Part shown: positions 23,969 to 32,746 of the stretch, piece by piece
Numbering within the stretch: the first letter of the stretch is position 1
Layout: every line of letters begins with the position of its first letter
Assembly (NCBI RefSeq): GCF_017592545.1
Contig: NZ_JAGFOA010000002.1
Location: 124,001-188,000 of the forward strand
Direction of reading: 5' to 3'
Length of the DNA: 64,000 nucleotides
Source: Microbacterium stercoris
GTDB taxonomy: Bacteria > Actinomycetota > Actinomycetes > Actinomycetales > Microbacteriaceae
Program-made: the position numbers and the translations under genes
Notes under the pieces: model-generated
The model's database searches: none
Told to the model about the DNA's origin: nothing
Seen by the model: only the letters and a program-made list of their open reading frames with translations

Positions 23969-25259
23969 GAAGCGCGAACTCCCCGCGGAAGGTGTGCTCC
24001 TCGCGGCTGGCCGCGAGCATCTCCATGCCGTTGCCGGGCGCGAGCGGCGCGCGGTAGACGCCGTCGCGCACGTCCGTCGGCGTCGCGAAGTGCTCGTGCA
24101 GGTGGTTGACGTACTCGATCATCCGGCCCTCGCGTGTGCCGGAGACGGCGACGAAGTCGAACATCGAGAGGTGCTGCACGGCCTCGCACAGGCCGACACC
24201 GCCCGCGTGGGGGCACACGCGCACGCCGAACTTCGCGGCCAGCAGCAGGATGGCGATGTTCTCGTTCACCCCGGCCACCCGGGTCGCGTCGATCTGCAGC
24301 ACCTGCAGCGCCTCGGCCTGCAGCATCTGCTTGAACATCACCCGTCCGCCGCCGTGCTCGCCGGTGGCCACCGGGATCGGCGCGACGCCGCGGGCGATCG
24401 CCGCGTGCGCCAGCACGTCATCCGGGTTCGTGGGCTCCTCGATCCAGGCGATGTCGAACTCGGCGAGGTGGGACATCCACTCGATCGCCGAGCCGACGTC
24501 CCAGCGCTGGTTCGCATCGACCGCGATCCGGATGTCCGGGCCGACGGCCTCGCGTGCGATGCGCAGGCGCCGGATGTCGTCGTCGAGGTCGCCGCCGACC
24601 TTCAGCTTGATCTGCGAGAAGCCGTCGGCCACGGCCTCGTGGCAGAGGCGCTCGAGCTTCTCGTCGGAGTACCCGAGCCAGCCCGGGGTGGTCGTGTAGG
24701 CGGGATACCCGTCGGCGAACAGCGCGGCTTCGCGCTCCGCGCGGCCGGGTTCGGCGGCGCGCAGCAGGTCGAGCGCCTCTTCGCGCGTGAGCGCATCGGA
24801 GAGGTAGCGGAAGTCGACGAGATCCACGATCTCCTCGGGGGTCATCCGGGCCAGCAGCTGCCACAGGGGCAGGCCGGCGCGCTTGGCCTTCAGATCCCAG
24901 AGCGCGTTGACCACGGCCCCGATGGCCATGTGCATCACGCCCTTCTCGGGGCCGAGCCACCGCAGCTGCGAGTCCCACACGAGCTCGCGCCACACTGCGC
25001 CCATGTCGGCGAGCAGCGATTCGACGTCGCGGCCGAGCAGGAAGGGCGCGAGCGCGTCGATCGCGGCGGTCTGCACGTCGTTTCCGCGGCCGATGGTGAA
25101 CACGAAGCCGTGGCCGTCGTGTCCGTCCTCGGCGTCGGTGACGAGACGCACGTACGCGGCGGAGTAGTCCGGATCCGGGTTCATGGCATCGGATCCGTCC
25201 AGCTGCAGGGAGGTGGGAAAGCGGATGTCGGATGTGTCGACGCTGACGATCGTGCTCAC
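23961..25259 (-). CDS. fucD: L-fuconate dehydratase (enolase superfamily)
   Basis: 432 residues from a GTG at 25259 behind AAAGGAG; upstream in-frame codons reach past the promoter and are rejected. Mandelate-racemase-group enolase: base Lys in QIKLKVGGD, metal ligands Asp in AVDANQRWD, Glu in IEEPTNPDD and Glu in ATGEHGGG, catalytic His in [16 protein letters not shown], and [16 protein letters not shown] near the end. These are the hallmarks of L-fuconate dehydratase rather than of rhamnonate or galactonate dehydratases. It converts L-fuconate to 2-keto-3-deoxy-L-fuconate. It is transcribed with the aldo/keto reductase from the promoter at 25282-25311. Confidence 0.93.
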   Translation of the reverse strand: MSTIVSVDTSDIRFPTSLQLDGSDAMNPDPDYSAAYVRLVTDAEDGHDGHGFVFTIGRGNDVQTAAIDALAPFLLGRDVESLLADMGAVWRELVWDSQLRWLGPEKGVMHMAIGAVVNALWDLKAKRAGLPLWQLLARMTPEEIVDLVDFRYLSDALTREEALDLLRAAEPGRAEREAALFADGYPAYTTTPGWLGYSDEKLERLCHEAVADGFSQIKLKVGGDLDDDIRRLRIAREAVGPDIRIAVDANQRWDVGSAIEWMSHLAEFDIAWIEEPTNPDDVLAHAAIARGVAPIPVATGEHGGGRVMFKQMLQAEALQVLQIDATRVAGVNENIAILLLAAKFGVRVCPHAGGVGLCEAVQHLSMFDFVAVSGTREGRMIEYVNHLHEHFATPTDVRDGVYRAPLAPGNGMEMLAASREEHTFRGEFALRG

Positions 25260-25281
25260 GGGGCTCCTTTGGGGTCGATTC

Positions 25282-25311
25282 AGCCTAGACATCCGATGTC
25301 TGTGAGCACAA
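25282..25311 (-). promoter_or_regulatory. fucD promoter with a perfect FadR-type operator in the spacer
   Basis: Minus strand: TTGTGC (25311-25306), an 18-nt spacer and TAGGCT (25287-25282). The spacer holds a perfect inverted repeat, AGACATC-G-GATGTCT (25301-25287), whose last base is the first of the -10. A bound dimer would directly block RNA polymerase. Similar sequences precede the regulator gene and the FAH gene. Confidence 0.75.
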
Positions 25312-25345
25312 CGCCCCGACGGAGATTTCTGCGCCCGCACACGAC

Positions 25346-25379
25346 GGAGCGCCCGTCGCGTGATGCGACGGGCGCTCTG
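25346..25379. terminator. Hairpin upstream of fucD, behind the GlsB-like gene
   Basis: AGCGCCCGTCGC / GCGACGGGCGCT is a 12-bp perfect stem with a 5-nt loop and no T-run. It lies 123 nt after the stop of the small membrane protein gene and insulates the fucD promoter. Confidence 0.6.
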
Positions 25380-25501
25380 TGCCGGAATCCTCACCCTCCG
25401 GGGCCGACCCACCGCGGTGGGGTCTGATGGCTCGTGAAGGTGGATCCTCTTTCGGCCGGACGCCCGTGGAGGGAGGCGTCCGACGTTCGTGTGCCGCCCG
25501 G

Positions 25502-25777
25502 TTACCGGGTGGTGCGGCTGCCGCTGCGGCCCGTGATGAGACCCCAGATCAGAAGCACGATGATCGCGCCTCCGATGGCGAGAAGCCAGGTGGTCAGATC
25601 GAAGAAGCCACCGAGATCGGCACCGAAGATCAGACCTCCGAGCCAGCCGCCGAGCAGGGCGCCGACGACGCCGAGCAGAAGCGTGGCCAGCCAGCCGCCG
25701 CCCTGCCGCCCAGGCAGGATCGCCTTCGCGATCGCTCCGGCGATGAGTCCGAGGATGATGAATGCGATGAAGCCCAT
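25502..25777 (-). CDS. GlsB/YeaQ/YmgE-family stress membrane protein
   Basis: 91 residues from the ATG at 25777, preceded by AAGGAAGGGAG. Three hydrophobic spans ([45 protein letters not shown] and [22 protein letters not shown]) with Gly-rich helix faces are typical of the transglycosylase-associated (Tag) family. Homologues respond to general or acid stress, but no enzymatic role is established. A monocistronic gene between two hairpin-bounded neighbours. Confidence 0.88.
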   Translation of the reverse strand: MGFIAFIILGLIAGAIAKAILPGRQGGGWLATLLLGVVGALLGGWLGGLIFGADLGGFFDLTTWLLAIGGAIIVLLIWGLITGRSGSRTTR

Positions 25778-25898
25778 GACGCGCTCCCTTCCTTGGTGGG
25801 GATCTCCCACGGGAATCAACCTATGAAATGGATGAGTGCGCCGGCAGGGGCTTGACAGAAGGCCCGCCAGGTGGGAATACGCGCGACCCAGCTGACAC

Positions 25899-26483
25899 TC
25901 AGGCGGGGTTGATCCGGAGCACGCCCGTGGTCTCGGGCACGCGCAGATCGTCGACGATGCGCACGGATCGGGCGAGCTCGTCGACCGCGGGCAGCACGGT
26001 TCCGAAGCGCTCGGCATCGCCCGCGATGGCGTTCACGGTGACGAGGTGCGCCCCCGTGTCCCAGCTGTACTCGGCGAACGGAACGCGGCCCTCCGCGGGC
26101 GGCAGCACGAGCCTCTCGCCCATACCGAGGTAGGTGCCGCGAAAGGCCTCGGTGTCGTCGTACTCCATCGGCCGGCTGGCCCGCGCCACCCGCACCTGCG
26201 GCGTGATCTCCTGCACCTGCGCCGTCACGACGACCAGCTCCGGCTCGTCCTTCCAGACCCACGCCAGCACACGCCCGTCGGCCCGGCGCAGCATCAGCGG
26301 CACCGCCTGGCTGAGGCCCCACGCGAGCATCCCGCTGCCGCGCCCCTGGCCGCCGATCGCGCGCGATCCGTGGCCCAGCAGCATCCGGATCGCGGCCCGG
26401 CGATGACGGCGTCCGCGGAACCCGAGGGATCCGGTCACGGGCACCCAGCGGGCGGTGTCGGCGTCGGCCTGGAGACGGGTCAT
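25899..26483 (-). CDS. Conserved hypothetical protein
   Basis: 194 residues from the ATG at 26483. No family is recognised. The sequence is soluble, without signal peptide or membrane span. It starts with a basic stretch (FRGRRHRRAAIRMLLGHG) and continues as a beta-rich region (VLAWVWKDEPELVVVTAQVQEITPQVRVARA). A surface-exposed MEYDDTEAFRGTYLGMGERLVLPP segment follows. It reads like a small actinobacterial lineage protein. It diverges from apt and has a leaderless-type -10. Confidence 0.6.
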   Translation of the reverse strand: MTRLQADADTARWVPVTGSLGFRGRRHRRAAIRMLLGHGSRAIGGQGRGSGMLAWGLSQAVPLMLRRADGRVLAWVWKDEPELVVVTAQVQEITPQVRVARASRPMEYDDTEAFRGTYLGMGERLVLPPAEGRVPFAEYSWDTGAHLVTVNAIAGDAERFGTVLPAVDELARSVRIVDDLRVPETTGVLRINPA

Positions 26484-26489
26484 GGCTCC

Positions 26490-26495
26490 AGGTTA
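26490..26495 (-). promoter_or_regulatory. -10 element of the hypothetical gene at 26483 (leaderless)
   Basis: Minus-strand TAACCT, 6 nt, then ATG. Confidence 0.45.
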
Positions 26496-26531
26496 GGCGT
26501 GGTCACAGGCGGGCGCGCGAGGATGGGGGAC

Positions 26532-27050
26532 GTGCAGAACGAAGCCCTGGCCCGCGCTGAGTCGTTGATCGCCCTGACCCCCGACTACCCCGAGCCAGGG
26601 GTGCTGTTCCGCGATGTGTCGCCGATGCTCGCCGACGGACCCGCGCTGCGCACCGTCGTGGAGGCGATGGTCGCGCCCTACGAGGGCACGTTCGACATCG
26701 TCGCGGGCATCGAGGCGCGCGGATTCCTGCTCGCGGGCTTCGCCGCGGCCCTCACCGGCGTCGGCATGATGCCGATCCGCAAGGCCGGCAAGCTGCCGCG
26801 GCCCGCGGCGGCCGTGTCGTATGCGCTGGAGTACGGCACGGCGACGATTGAGGCCCCGGGCGTGCTCGAGGGACACGAGCGCGTGCTGCTGTTCGACGAC
26901 GTCCTCGCGACGGGTGGCACCCTCGCCGCCGCCGAGAGCCTCATCGCCGACCTCGGCGCCACGGTGATCGGATCGGCCGTCATCCTCGAGCTCGAGGGCC
27001 TCGGCGGCCGCGCCCACGTCGGCGACGTGCACGCGGTCTTCACCGTCTGA
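26532..27050 (+). CDS. apt: Adenine phosphoribosyltransferase
   Basis: 172 residues from the GTG at 26532, placed 6 nt after GGGGGA; an ATG at 26523 would add three residues. Type I phosphoribosyltransferase fold: PDYPEPGVLFRDVSPML near the N-terminus (the adenine-site loop), GIEARGFLLA, and the PRPP-binding signature RVLLFDDVLATGGTLAA. It condenses adenine with PRPP to AMP (purine salvage). It stands alone, without the usual relA or secF neighbours. Confidence 0.93.
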   Translation: MQNEALARAESLIALTPDYPEPGVLFRDVSPMLADGPALRTVVEAMVAPYEGTFDIVAGIEARGFLLAGFAAALTGVGMMPIRKAGKLPRPAAAVSYALEYGTATIEAPGVLEGHERVLLFDDVLATGGTLAAAESLIADLGATVIGSAVILELEGLGGRAHVGDVHAVFTV

Positions 27051-27155
27051 TCCGGGTCGCGCGGCTGCCGCGCCGCGCGCACCGCCGTACCGCGGCGTCG
27101 CCACCTCGCCACACGCGGCGCCGGGCCGGATGTCCGGGATGTCCGAGGCGGCGGC

Positions 27156-27161
27156 TACGGT
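27156..27161 (+). promoter_or_regulatory. -10 element of the HNH nuclease gene (leaderless)
   Basis: TACGGT, 7 nt, then GTG at 27169. No ribosome-binding site precedes either possible start, which supports initiation here. Confidence 0.4.
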
Positions 27162-27168
27162 CGATCGG

Positions 27169-27924
27169 GTGTTTCTGAAGCCCCGTCGCCGTCGTCGCGC
27201 GTCCGCCTGGCCGTGGGTGATCGGGGTCGGCGTCCTCGCCGTGCTCGTCTCCGCCCGCGTGCCCGGGCCGATCTCCGAGATCCTCGCCGCGCCGGTCGCC
27301 GAAGCCGACGCCGAAGCCGAAGCCGAAGCCACCCCCGCTCCCGCCCCCGAGGCCGCGGAGGGCACCGCGCTCGCGCTGCTCGAGACGCTCGAGGTCAAGG
27401 GGCGGGCGCCGCGCACCGGGTACGACCGGGAGCAGTTCGGGCAGCGCTGGAAGGACGTCGATCGCAACGGCTGCGACACCCGCAACGACGTACTCGCGCG
27501 TGACCTGACCGACACCGTGCGATCCGGTCCGTGCAGGGTGATGAGCGGATCCCTCGCCGATCCCTACACGGGGGAGCGGATCGCGTTCGTGCGCGGGCAG
27601 GGAACCTCCGAACTCGTGCAGATCGACCACGTCGTGGCGCTCTCGGACGCGTGGCAGAAGGGGGCGCAGCAGCTCGATCCGGATGTGCGCGAGCGCTTCG
27701 CGAACGACCCGCTCAACCTGCTCGCCGTGGACGGCACCGCGAACAGGCAGAAGTCCGACGGCGACGCGGCCACCTGGCTGCCGCCGCAGAAGGGGTTCCG
27801 CTGCGACTACGTCGCCCGTCAGGTGTCGGTGAAGGCGGCCTACGGCCTCTGGGTCACCGCGACCGAGCACGACACGATGGTGCGCATCCTGGCGACCTGC
27901 CCCGATCAGCCCGCGCTGCGGTGA
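27169..27924 (+). CDS. Secreted HNH endonuclease family protein (DUF1524/GmrSD-C type)
   Basis: 251 residues from the GTG at 27169 (an ATG at 27130 is possible). A basic start (FLKPRRRRRASA) plus one hydrophobic span (about 14-32) indicates a signal peptide or anchor. An Ala/Glu/Pro linker (EADAEAEAEATPAPAPEA) leads to the nuclease domain. The domain has RNGCDTRNDVLARDL, a VQIDHVVALSDAW motif containing the metal-binding Asp-His pair, and the downstream NDPLNLLAVDGTANRQKSDGDAATWLPP with the Asn/Asp ligands. Cys residues at the domain edges (GPCRV, FRCDY, ATCPD) fit an exported, disulphide-stabilised enzyme. Family members degrade extracellular DNA for nutrition or competition; the target is not inferable here. 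Confidence 0.88.
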   Translation: MFLKPRRRRRASAWPWVIGVGVLAVLVSARVPGPISEILAAPVAEADAEAEAEATPAPAPEAAEGTALALLETLEVKGRAPRTGYDREQFGQRWKDVDRNGCDTRNDVLARDLTDTVRSGPCRVMSGSLADPYTGERIAFVRGQGTSELVQIDHVVALSDAWQKGAQQLDPDVRERFANDPLNLLAVDGTANRQKSDGDAATWLPPQKGFRCDYVARQVSVKAAYGLWVTATEHDTMVRILATCPDQPALR

Positions 27925-28149
27925 TCCGGATCCATTCCGATATCGAGACGTGACCTGCCGGATCCCCGGTCCAGGCGATTCCCCAGCTTTCGAGGCGTCA
28001 CAATTGGTCACATCACCGAAACGCGGATGTCCGGGGATTCTCCACCGGACCCGAACCGGTTGATGTCTCCTGGCGCCCGTGCACCTCCTGGCGCGAGGCC
28101 CCCCGGTACCTCCGGATGTCGGATCGCGCCCGACCTGGAGTCAACCGAA

Positions 28150-29208
28150 ATGATGCGCACCACGTTCGTCCGCCGCGGCCTCGCCGCCGCCGGCCTCATC
28201 CTCACGGGCGCGGTCGCGCTCACCGCCTGCGCCGGGGGAGACACCGGCGCCGAAGCGGAAGCCGCTGAGTCGGCCGGCCACGGCTCGATCACCGTGCAGC
28301 AGTCCTGGATCAAGAACGAGGAGTTCGCGGGGGAGTTCTACGCGACCTCCAAGGGCTACTACGAGGAAGCGGGCTTCGACGAGGTCACGCTGCTCGAGGG
28401 CCCCTCGACCGGCGTCGCCGAGCTGATGGGCGGCACCGCCCAGATCGCGCTGAACGACCCGCTGGCCGTCGGCGCGGCCGTCGCCAACGAGGGCGCCACG
28501 ATCAAGATGATCGGCGCCACCTTCCAGAAGAACCCCTTCACGATCCTGTCGCTCAAGGACGGCGCCGACATCGCCACGGTCGACGACCTCAAGGGCAAGA
28601 AGATCGGCGTGCAGGACTCCAACCGCGCCGCCTTCGACGCGTTCCTCGCGGCGAACGACCTCTCCTCCGACGACGTGCAGGTCGTGGCGGTGCAGTACGA
28701 CCCGTCGCCGCTCGTGAACGGCGAGGTCGACGGCTTCTACGCGTACCTCACCAACGAGGCGCTGACGGTCGAGCTCGGCGGCAACCCCGTCACGAACCTG
28801 CCCCTCGCCGACAACGGCTTCCCGCTGGTGGCCGAGACCGTGTCGGTCACCGACGCCTACCTCGCCGAGAACCGCGAGCTGCTCAAGGACTTCCTGGTCG
28901 CCGAGATCAAGGGCTGGACCGACGTGCTCGCCGATCCCACCCAGGCCGCGGCCGACGTGGTCGCCGACTTCGGCACCGACCTCGACCCGGTCAAGACCGA
29001 GGCCGCGATGAAGGCCCAGGCCCTGCTCATCGCGACGCCCGACACCGAGGCCCACGGCCTCTTCTCGATCACCGAGGACATGCAGGAGGCCACCGTGGCC
29101 AGCCTCAAGGGCTCGGGCATCTCGGTCGAGGCGTCGCAGATCTTCGACCTGTCGCTGCTGACCGAGGTCTACGAGGAGCACCCCGAGCTCGTCGCGTACG
29201 CGGGCTGA
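28150..29208 (+). CDS. NitT/TauT-type ABC transporter substrate-binding lipoprotein
   Basis: 352 residues from the first of two adjacent ATGs (28150, 28153), 10 nt after a GGAG. The signal peptide ends in the lipobox LTAC (Cys near residue 28), followed by an acidic linker. The NMT1/THI5-like fold is visible: WIKNEEFAGEFYATSKGYYEEAGFDEVTLLEG, GTAQIALNDPLAVGAAVANEGATIKMIG, and LKGKKIGVQDSNRAAFDAFL. Binding proteins of this superfamily carry sulfonates, nitrate, thiamine precursors or other small organics. No thiamine or sulfur genes lie nearby, so the substrate stays open. It is first in a four-gene transporter operon. Confidence 0.9.
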   Translation: MMRTTFVRRGLAAAGLILTGAVALTACAGGDTGAEAEAAESAGHGSITVQQSWIKNEEFAGEFYATSKGYYEEAGFDEVTLLEGPSTGVAELMGGTAQIALNDPLAVGAAVANEGATIKMIGATFQKNPFTILSLKDGADIATVDDLKGKKIGVQDSNRAAFDAFLAANDLSSDDVQVVAVQYDPSPLVNGEVDGFYAYLTNEALTVELGGNPVTNLPLADNGFPLVAETVSVTDAYLAENRELLKDFLVAEIKGWTDVLADPTQAAADVVADFGTDLDPVKTEAAMKAQALLIATPDTEAHGLFSITEDMQEATVASLKGSGISVEASQIFDLSLLTEVYEEHPELVAYAG

Positions 29209-29247
29209 TCCGGACCCCTCGAGCCAAGCGAAGAGAGAAACGGACCC

Positions 29248-30072
29248 GTGACCGACACGGCTACTGCACCCGGTGCCCAGGATGTCCTGGGCACCGGTCT
29301 GCATATCAGCGGACTGAACAAGACCTTCCGCCAAGGTCGCCGCGAGGTGACCGCCCTCCAGGACGCGAATCTGCACACCGAGCAGGGCACGTTCCTGTCG
29401 CTGCTGGGCCCGTCGGGCTGCGGCAAGTCGACCATCCTGCGCATCCTCGCGGGCCTGGAGGCCCCGACGAGCGGGGAGATCCGCGTCGACGGCCACACGC
29501 CGACGGAGCTGCGCGCGTCGAACAAGCTCGGCATCGCGTTCCAGGATGCGGCGCTGCTGCCGTGGCGCTCGGTGCAGGCGAACATCCAGCTGCCGTTCGA
29601 GGTGGCGGGAAAGGCCGTCGACAAGGACTACGTCGCCGAGCTCATCGATCTCGTCGGGCTCACGGGCTTCGAGAAGGCCAAGCCCGCCCAGCTCTCGGGC
29701 GGCATGCGCCAGCGCGTCTCGATCGCGCGCTCGCTCGTGATGAAGCCCGAGGTGCTGCTGTTCGACGAGCCGTTCGGCGCGCTCGACGACATGACCCGGC
29801 AGCGCCTGAACCTCGAGCTGCTGCGCATCTGGACCGAGAAGCCCGCGACCACCCTGCTGGTCACGCACGGCATCTCGGAGGCCATCTTCCTCAGCGACAA
29901 GGTCGCGGTCATGACCCCGCGTCCGGGCCGGATCAAAGAGGTCATGGACATCGACCTGCCGCGTCCGCGCCTGCCCGAGATGATGCGCACGCCGGAGTTC
30001 CACGCCTACGTCGACCACGCCTCCGATCTGCTGTTCGGCGGGGCGGACGGCGCCGCGGACGATGAGCACTGA
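29248..30072 (+). CDS. ABC transporter ATP-binding protein (NitT/TauT type)
   Basis: 274 residues from a GTG with GAAGAGAGAAA upstream. Walker [10 protein letters not shown] (about 53-61), the Q-loop in [21 protein letters not shown], signature [15 protein letters not shown], Walker [18 protein letters not shown] and switch His in [11 protein letters not shown] are all intact. Q-loop AALLPWRSV is characteristic of the SsuB/TauB/NrtD group. It overlaps the next gene by 11 nt. Confidence 0.93.
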   Translation: MTDTATAPGAQDVLGTGLHISGLNKTFRQGRREVTALQDANLHTEQGTFLSLLGPSGCGKSTILRILAGLEAPTSGEIRVDGHTPTELRASNKLGIAFQDAALLPWRSVQANIQLPFEVAGKAVDKDYVAELIDLVGLTGFEKAKPAQLSGGMRQRVSIARSLVMKPEVLLFDEPFGALDDMTRQRLNLELLRIWTEKPATTLLVTHGISEAIFLSDKVAVMTPRPGRIKEVMDIDLPRPRLPEMMRTPEFHAYVDHASDLLFGGADGAADDEH

Positions 30073-30874
30073 CGCCCTCGGAGGCCGCCGTGCGGTGCCC
30101 GCGTGGGTGTGGGGCGCGGTCGGCGTCGTGGGCGTCATCGGCCTGTGGTGGCTGCTGGCCGCCACGGTGCTGTCCTGCCTCGGCCCGAACTGCACGCATC
30201 CCATCCCGACGCCGGATCAGGTCGTGGTCGAGACCGTGCAGCGCGGCTTCGCGTTCTTCGCGCCTCAGTTCGGCGTGACGCTCGCCGAGGCGGGCATCGG
30301 CTACGTCTGGGGCAACGGCCTGGCCCTGCTCTTTGCGGCGCTGGTGCTCGTTGTGCCGCGCTTCGAGGGCCTCGTGATGCAGCTCGCGACCATCACCTAC
30401 TGCCTGCCGATCGTCGCCATCGGCATGGTGCTCATCGTGATGCTCCCGGTGCCGAAGGTCGGCGAACCGTCGCCGACGTCGGTCATCCTGGCAGCCCTCA
30501 GCGTCTTCTTCACGACGGTGGTCGGATCGCTGCTCGGGCTCAAGGCCGCCGACCGCAGCGCGCTCGACGTCGTGGCGGTGTACGGCGGGTCCCGCCTGAT
30601 GCAGCTGCGCAAGGTGCGGCTCATCGCGGCGCTCCCGGCGATCCTCAACGCCCTGCAGGTGGCGGTGCCGGCGGCGTTCCTCGGCGCGGTGCTGGGCGGG
30701 TTCTTCGGCAAGGTGCAGGCGGGCGTGGGCCGGGCGATGATGATCGCGCAGGTCGACTTCAACCCGCCGCTGGTGTGGGCGTTGGCGATCCTGTCGGGCG
30801 TGATCGCTCTCGCCGGCTACGGGCTCCTGGGGCTGGTGGCGCGCGCCGCGGCTCCCTGGTCGAAGGGGGCGTGA
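30062..30874 (+). CDS. ABC transporter permease 1 (NitT/TauT type)
   Basis: 270 residues. Six or so hydrophobic spans start at [22 protein letters not shown]. The cytoplasmic coupling loop [33 protein letters not shown] is the EAA-type motif of this family. A short outward loop ([18 protein letters not shown]) has two cysteines. It pairs with permease 2 to form a heterodimeric channel. Confidence 0.9.
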   Translation: MSTDALGGRRAVPAWVWGAVGVVGVIGLWWLLAATVLSCLGPNCTHPIPTPDQVVVETVQRGFAFFAPQFGVTLAEAGIGYVWGNGLALLFAALVLVVPRFEGLVMQLATITYCLPIVAIGMVLIVMLPVPKVGEPSPTSVILAALSVFFTTVVGSLLGLKAADRSALDVVAVYGGSRLMQLRKVRLIAALPAILNALQVAVPAAFLGAVLGGFFGKVQAGVGRAMMIAQVDFNPPLVWALAILSGVIALAGYGLLGLVARAAAPWSKGA

Positions 30875-30875
30875 G

Positions 30876-31679
30876 ATGGCGAACCAGACTCTTCGTGTGC
30901 TCGGCCGCGGCCTTGTGATGTTCGTCGTGACGCTCATCGTCGTGACCGTGCTGTGGCAGGGGCTGCTGTGGGCGTTCCACGTGAACCCCTACGTCGGCAA
31001 GGGGCCGCTCGACATCGCGACCCACCTCTTCAGCGGGCCGCAGGCGGCCGAGAACCGCGAGCTGCTGTTCGGGCGCCTCTGGGTGACCCTGGGGCACGCC
31101 TTCATCGGCTTCGCGGCGGGCCTGGTGGTGGCCCTGATCGCGGCCATGCTGTTCCAGCTCAACCGCGGCATCGAGCACGCGCTGATGCCGCTGGCCATGC
31201 TGCTGCGCTCGGTGCCGCTGGTGGCGATGGCCCCCGTGATCACGCTGGTGTTCGGTCGCGACCTCTGGTCGGTCGCCGTGATCGGCGGCATCGTGGTGCT
31301 GTTCCCGGCGCTGGTGAACATCGTGTTCGGCCTGCGTTCGGCGTCGCCGCAGATGCTCGATCTCATTCAGGTCTACGGCGGATCCGGCTTCACGGCGCTG
31401 CGCAAGGTCGCCCTGCCCTCCTCGCTTCCGGCGTTCTTCGCGGCCGTGCGCATCTCAGTGCCGGGCGCTCTCACCGGCGCGCTGCTGGCCGAGTGGCTCG
31501 CCACCTCCGACGGCATCGGCGGCGGCATCGGCCCGGCGATCTCGCAGTCGAAGTTCCCGGAGGTGTGGGCCTCGGTCGTGCTCGTCACGGCCGCCGCGCT
31601 CGTTCTCTACAACCTCATGCAGGTGATCGAGGACGTCACGCTGACGCGGATGGGCATGCACCCGCTCAAGAACGTCTGA
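30876..31679 (+). CDS. ABC transporter permease 2 (NitT/TauT type)
   Basis: 267 residues, beginning 1 nt after the stop of permease 1. The spans match a six-TM BPD permease. The coupling loop VYGGSGFTALRKVALPSSLPAFFAAVRISVPGA parallels that of permease 1, as expected for a duplicated pair. Two distinct permeases are less usual for SsuABC or TauABC systems, which use one homodimeric permease; this fits ThiXYZ-like or other heterodimeric members. The terminator at 31708-31750 closes the operon. Confidence 0.9.
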   Translation: MANQTLRVLGRGLVMFVVTLIVVTVLWQGLLWAFHVNPYVGKGPLDIATHLFSGPQAAENRELLFGRLWVTLGHAFIGFAAGLVVALIAAMLFQLNRGIEHALMPLAMLLRSVPLVAMAPVITLVFGRDLWSVAVIGGIVVLFPALVNIVFGLRSASPQMLDLIQVYGGSGFTALRKVALPSSLPAFFAAVRISVPGALTGALLAEWLATSDGIGGGIGPAISQSKFPEVWASVVLVTAAALVLYNLMQVIEDVTLTRMGMHPLKNV

Positions 31680-31707
31680 CGCTCCCGGCAAAGACGCACT
31701 CGAAAGC

Positions 31708-31750
31708 AGAGGGATCCGGATCGCGCACGCCGCGTGATCCGGATCCCTCT
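31708..31750. terminator. Bidirectional terminator between the ABC operon and the 2-hydroxyacid dehydrogenase gene
   Basis: AGAGGGATCCGGATC / GATCCGGATCCCTCT are 15-bp perfect arms around a 13-nt loop, placed between convergent genes. Confidence 0.8.
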
Positions 31751-31763
31751 CGTCGTTCTCGGG

Positions 31764-32708
31764 TCAGCCGCCGATGACCACGTTCACGGGCTGCTCGCCC
31801 CGAGCGATGCGCTCGGCCTGCGCAGCGACCAGCCGCGCGATCCGGGGGCGCATGGGGTCGGCGTTGCCGCCCACGTGGGGCGCCACGATGACGCCCGGCA
31901 GCGACCACAGCGGGTGGTCCTGGGGGAGCGGCTCGGGGTCGAACACGTCGCTGGCGACCCGGATCCGTCCCCGCGAGACGTGATCGACCAGGGCGTCGGT
32001 GTCCACGATGGATCCGCGTCCCACGTTCACGACGAGGGCGCCGTCGGGCAGGGCCGACAGGGCGGCGTCGTCGACGAGGTGGCGCGTCTCATCGCCACCG
32101 GGCAGGCCGATCACCAGGATGTCGGCGGTGGAAAGCAGCTGCGGCAGCTCGTCGATCGCGTGCACGTCGATGCCGGCCTCGCGGCGCGCCGTTGTGGCGA
32201 CAGGCACCAGGTCGACCTCGAACGGCAGGAGGCGATCCGCGATCGCCTTCGAGACGCCGCCGAAGCCCAGCAGCAGCACGCGCTTGTCGGCGAGTCCCGC
32301 CGCACGGTACGAGTCCCACACGCCCTTGTCCTGGTTGCGGATCATGCGCGGCAGCTCGCGCTGGGCGGCCAGGATGAGGGCGAGCGTCAGCTCGGCGGTC
32401 GCGGTCTCGTGCACCGACGAGGCGTTCGCGTAGACGGAGCCCTCGGGGAGGCGATCCGCCACCCCCTCGAAGCCGATCGACTGGCCCTGCACGAGGCGGT
32501 GGCGCACGTGCTCGAGCGCCTTGAGCGCCTTGCCCTGCTTCATGTAGGGCGGCACGACGATGTCGATGACCTCGCGGGGAGCGGGATCCTGGCCGCCGTC
32601 CCATTCGATCACCTCGATCGGCAGCGTCGGATCGAGCAGTGCGCGCACATCCTCGGCCAGCTCGGTGGTCGGGACGGACAGGACGACGGTGTCGGGCTTC
32701 TCGCTCAC
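31764..32708 (-). CDS. D-isomer-specific 2-hydroxyacid dehydrogenase
   Basis: 314 residues from a GTG at 32708 (leaderless-type -10 upstream). The NAD-binding domain follows HETATAELTLALILAAQRELP. The catalytic Arg is in VVNVGRGSIVD, Glu in VFDPEPLPQDHPLWSLPG and His in APHVGG. The dinucleotide motif reads GFGGVS instead of GxGxxG: the third Gly is Ser, a tolerated but uncommon change that may affect cofactor choice. It belongs to the glyoxylate/hydroxypyruvate reductase-like group, substrate unknown. It converges on the ABC operon. Confidence 0.88.
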   Translation of the reverse strand: MSEKPDTVVLSVPTTELAEDVRALLDPTLPIEVIEWDGGQDPAPREVIDIVVPPYMKQGKALKALEHVRHRLVQGQSIGFEGVADRLPEGSVYANASSVHETATAELTLALILAAQRELPRMIRNQDKGVWDSYRAAGLADKRVLLLGFGGVSKAIADRLLPFEVDLVPVATTARREAGIDVHAIDELPQLLSTADILVIGLPGGDETRHLVDDAALSALPDGALVVNVGRGSIVDTDALVDHVSRGRIRVASDVFDPEPLPQDHPLWSLPGVIVAPHVGGNADPMRPRIARLVAAQAERIARGEQPVNVVIGG

Positions 32709-32714
32709 CCTCCG

Positions 32715-32720
32715 AGCCTA
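32715..32720 (-). promoter_or_regulatory. -10 element of the 2-hydroxyacid dehydrogenase gene (leaderless)
   Basis: Minus-strand TAGGCT, 6 nt, then GTG. Confidence 0.5.
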
Positions 32721-32746
32721 CTGAGGCCCAGGAGGGGCGGACGAGA

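Noticed and set aside
27925..28149. Thiamine (TPP) or other riboswitch ahead of the NitT/TauT-type operon
   Set aside because: No CUGAGA box or other conserved thi-box segment and no matching guanidine or SAM consensus were seen; only a CCTGGCGC direct repeat.
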